Assembly: GCA_921293015.1 (NCBI GenBank)
Contig: OV121081.1
Span: forward strand, 26,849,158 to 26,913,157
Source of the DNA: Phorcus lineatus
Taxonomy: Eukaryota > Mollusca > Gastropoda > Trochida > Trochidae
Reading direction: 5' to 3'
DNA: 64,000 bases
Shown here: positions 61,671-64,000 of the stretch, one piece after another
How positions within the stretch are numbered: the first letter of the stretch is position 1
How the letters are laid out: each line of letters begins with the position of its first letter
Translations under genes and position numbers: made by a program
Notes under the pieces: model-generated
What the model was told of the DNA's origin: nothing
The model's database searches: none
Seen by the model: the letters and a program-made list of their open reading frames with translations, nothing else

Positions 61671-64000
61671 TAATGTCTCTCGTGTTTACAGTAACTGTTA
61701 ATTTCTGTATTGAAAATTAAACACATACCAATCTCATTCAACGCAAATATTATCTGAGATTTGGTTTGCTATTGTTTAACAGGTCTCAGAAACGACTCTA
61801 TACCTTACTACGTCTAGAAAGAAAATATGTATCATATAATGTATGGATGTTGTACTTACGCGTCTTAAGAAATCCCTATACAACTTATACAAACTTCACC
61901 ATACATACTGTAAAAAATTATAACAATTTAGTATTAAAAGTGATTTTGGTAAACTAAAATATGTGCTCAACCAATGTGTAGCTTAGTATGACAAAATACA
62001 ACCAAAGATGTCCATTATACCTGTGTTATCTTTGTTTCATTGATAATGCCTGACAATTCAACATAAAGCTATTCCTCAAAAGACAACCTCAAAGGACACA
62101 TCACTTGACCGCACACAAAAGCAAGAAGTAAAAGTATAATGTAGGAATAGAATTTGAGTGATCAGTGTATGGTTTGTAAATGGGGGTTCCATACGACATT
62201 ATGCTGTCATAACTACAACCCTTTTTACTTTAATTTGTGCTTGACAAAATCATTTTGTTAATGAGATGGTTTAAATAATTTCGTTGTGTTTTCCTTTGTG
62301 TGAATGAAATGAGGAAAATGTTAACAGATGGACATCCAGTACTTCCAATTAGAACCTTAGAGTTTAAAAACATCAAAGTTAACTACAAAGAATGTGCAAA
62401 GTTAACGTGATTTTGATATCAGTAGAGGGTGCATTTAAGCTCATATTGCATTTGTATGTCAAAACCCTCCATACACAAGTCAACAGATTGGTTTGGTAGC
62501 ATTAGCACTATGTGAACCATAATTACTAATAAACAAACTTGTCTGAAGCTCTTATAAGCGTGTCATTAGAGCTAGTATGAAGATGTTTTGGCAGTTCTTT
62601 GATGTTTTCTTATACGAAGCCTATTACCTATATCTTTTGATTTTCCCCAGAACTGTGGTCATAAACATGGTCATTTTGCAGTAAAAATTCTACATTTACC
62701 TACCTCGGGGTGGGAATATCACTGTGGCAGTACCACGTTTCTAAGGTAGATAAAATGATTTTACGAAAACGGTATGAAATAATACAAGTTGCAAGACATG
62801 TTTTTGAATGAAAAGAGGAAGTTTTTAAGGAAATAGTATGCAAACCATATACCTACCTAAAGGCTTAAAAGGAGTTCACACAAAAATGGCAGCCAGTGAT
62901 GTTTGCTTTATACCTTGTAATTCCTTCTACGACTTCTAATGACCAGACTGAGAAATGAAATGTTTGACCCTTTGAAAATAATAAATTTGGCATACTCTAA
63001 TGTTTATAAATGGAATTTGAAAACATTTTCAAAACACAGGCTACTGCCCCTACAGAACTTGATGTTACCTTGTAATCAGATTACAGTATAATCACAAGCT
63101 TATATCTAGAAGAAATTAGCAATTTGAATCAGAAAAACGTATAAGTATATTTCTTTTGTAGGTCAAGGACTACACCAGATGAGTTGTTGCAGGGCATAGA
63201 GGAAGAGATTATGCTAGGAATGTACAGCACTCACTTGCCTACTTCATGAAATAGGTTACGTACTTAGCTAAAGCATATTATTTGGGTTTAGTTGTCATCT
63301 ACGTTATAAAACAGTATATGTCAAATTCAGGCTAGACACGCCATTTTTTATGTATGTTCGTAAAATCTAAATTCAACTAAAAAAAGAATCGTTTGATTAA
63401 AGGAATTTTCTTTCTCACCACGAACTCTATGGAATCTTAAAGAACTATTCACAATATGTTTGGTTATTCAAGTCCTAAGAATTTGTTCAGAACAAACTAC
63501 ACATTAATTTGCGCATTCTATTCTTTAAGTTTTAAAAAGGAAGTTCAATTATTATAAAATCCTTTGGAAATATGTTATATCACTTTCGAAAAAGACTGTA
63601 AAGAAATAGATTTAAACTCCGCTGGTTGAGGATATTGAAATCTTTAATTCAGAGCAAATGAAATATAGGAAATAGTTTCCCTTTCTGTAATCAGTACTTC
63701 AGTATTTGATCAGACAACTGGCATGCAAAAAGCACGTCGAGAATGCTACAAAGTTTGCGAGATATTATCATTCTATTCCAAATGTTAGCACATTCTTAAA
63801 TATGTTTCTTTTACATAATATAAGACTGTCATTATAATTATATATCATTTGTATGTTATAATATTCATATGGGCTATCGTAAATTTCCTGAGAGCCGTTT
63901 TTAATAGATATTTTATTTATAGATAAATAATATTGATGACAAAGCAAATGATTTCTTAAGCTAACTGACTTTATAAAACTAGTTACTACTACTAGCTACT
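61671..64000. other. AT-rich non-coding stretch to window end
   Basis: No gene, RNA or mobile-element signature recognised. Confidence 0.5.

Overview
This is a non-coding-looking, AT-rich stretch (about one third G+C by eye) of an animal nuclear genome. I find no intact multi-domain protein gene, rRNA, free-standing tRNA gene, bacterial operon or CRISPR array. No open frame exceeds about 115 codons, and stop codons are dense in all six frames. The best organism clues are the mobile elements: two tRNA-headed SINE families, Tc1-like transposase relics, a Penelope-like retroelement copy and a Helitron-like element with terminal hairpins. The SINE tails look like those I remember from molluscs, especially gastropods, so a marine mollusc is my inference. 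Sequence similarity searches would be needed to prove it.

Layout. From 1 to 14.5 kb the DNA is AT-rich and contains an old dispersed repeat (copies at 681 and 10001, others at 31956 and, reversed, 61553), a Tc1/mariner-type MITE with TA target duplication (5196-5739), a CRE-rich block bounded by a 12-bp inverted repeat (6307-7035), and a weak promoter/first-exon candidate (8430-8723). From 14.57 to 17.84 kb there is a perfect-looking head-to-tail duplication with a 1636-bp unit. From 18.4 to 24.8 kb lie SINE copy A1, a Helitron-like element, a templated patchwork insertion (22457-22655) and a reverse-strand Tc1 transposase relic. The stretch from 26 to 33.3 kb has a 106-bp tandem duplication, a perfect palindrome, and a 432-bp Penelope-like insertion flanked by a 12-bp target-site duplication, followed by a truncated SINE with a compound triplet microsatellite. 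From 39.4 to 45 kb there is a diverged paralogue of the 19-24.8 kb region. It carries a reversed SINE copy A2, a full-length second SINE, and a second MITE whose pre-insertion site can still be read in the paralogue. From 46 to 56 kb I see a degenerate tandem repeat, a forward Tc1 transposase relic (47825-48231) and more old paralogous patches. The rest, to 64 kb, is unremarkable AT-rich DNA.

How it works together. The window is a palimpsest: ancient local segmental duplications (offsets of about 20 kb, 5.7 kb, 4.4 kb and 3.5 kb), overlaid by several classes of transposons, overlaid in turn by very recent local rearrangements (the 1636-bp tandem duplication and the composite insertion). It may be an intron or intergenic region of a large locus. 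Two short CpG-containing blocks (around 8.5 kb and 40.7-40.95 kb) and one TATA-bearing block (28.79 kb) are the only places where I would look for transcription starts. All gene-level calls here are low confidence.
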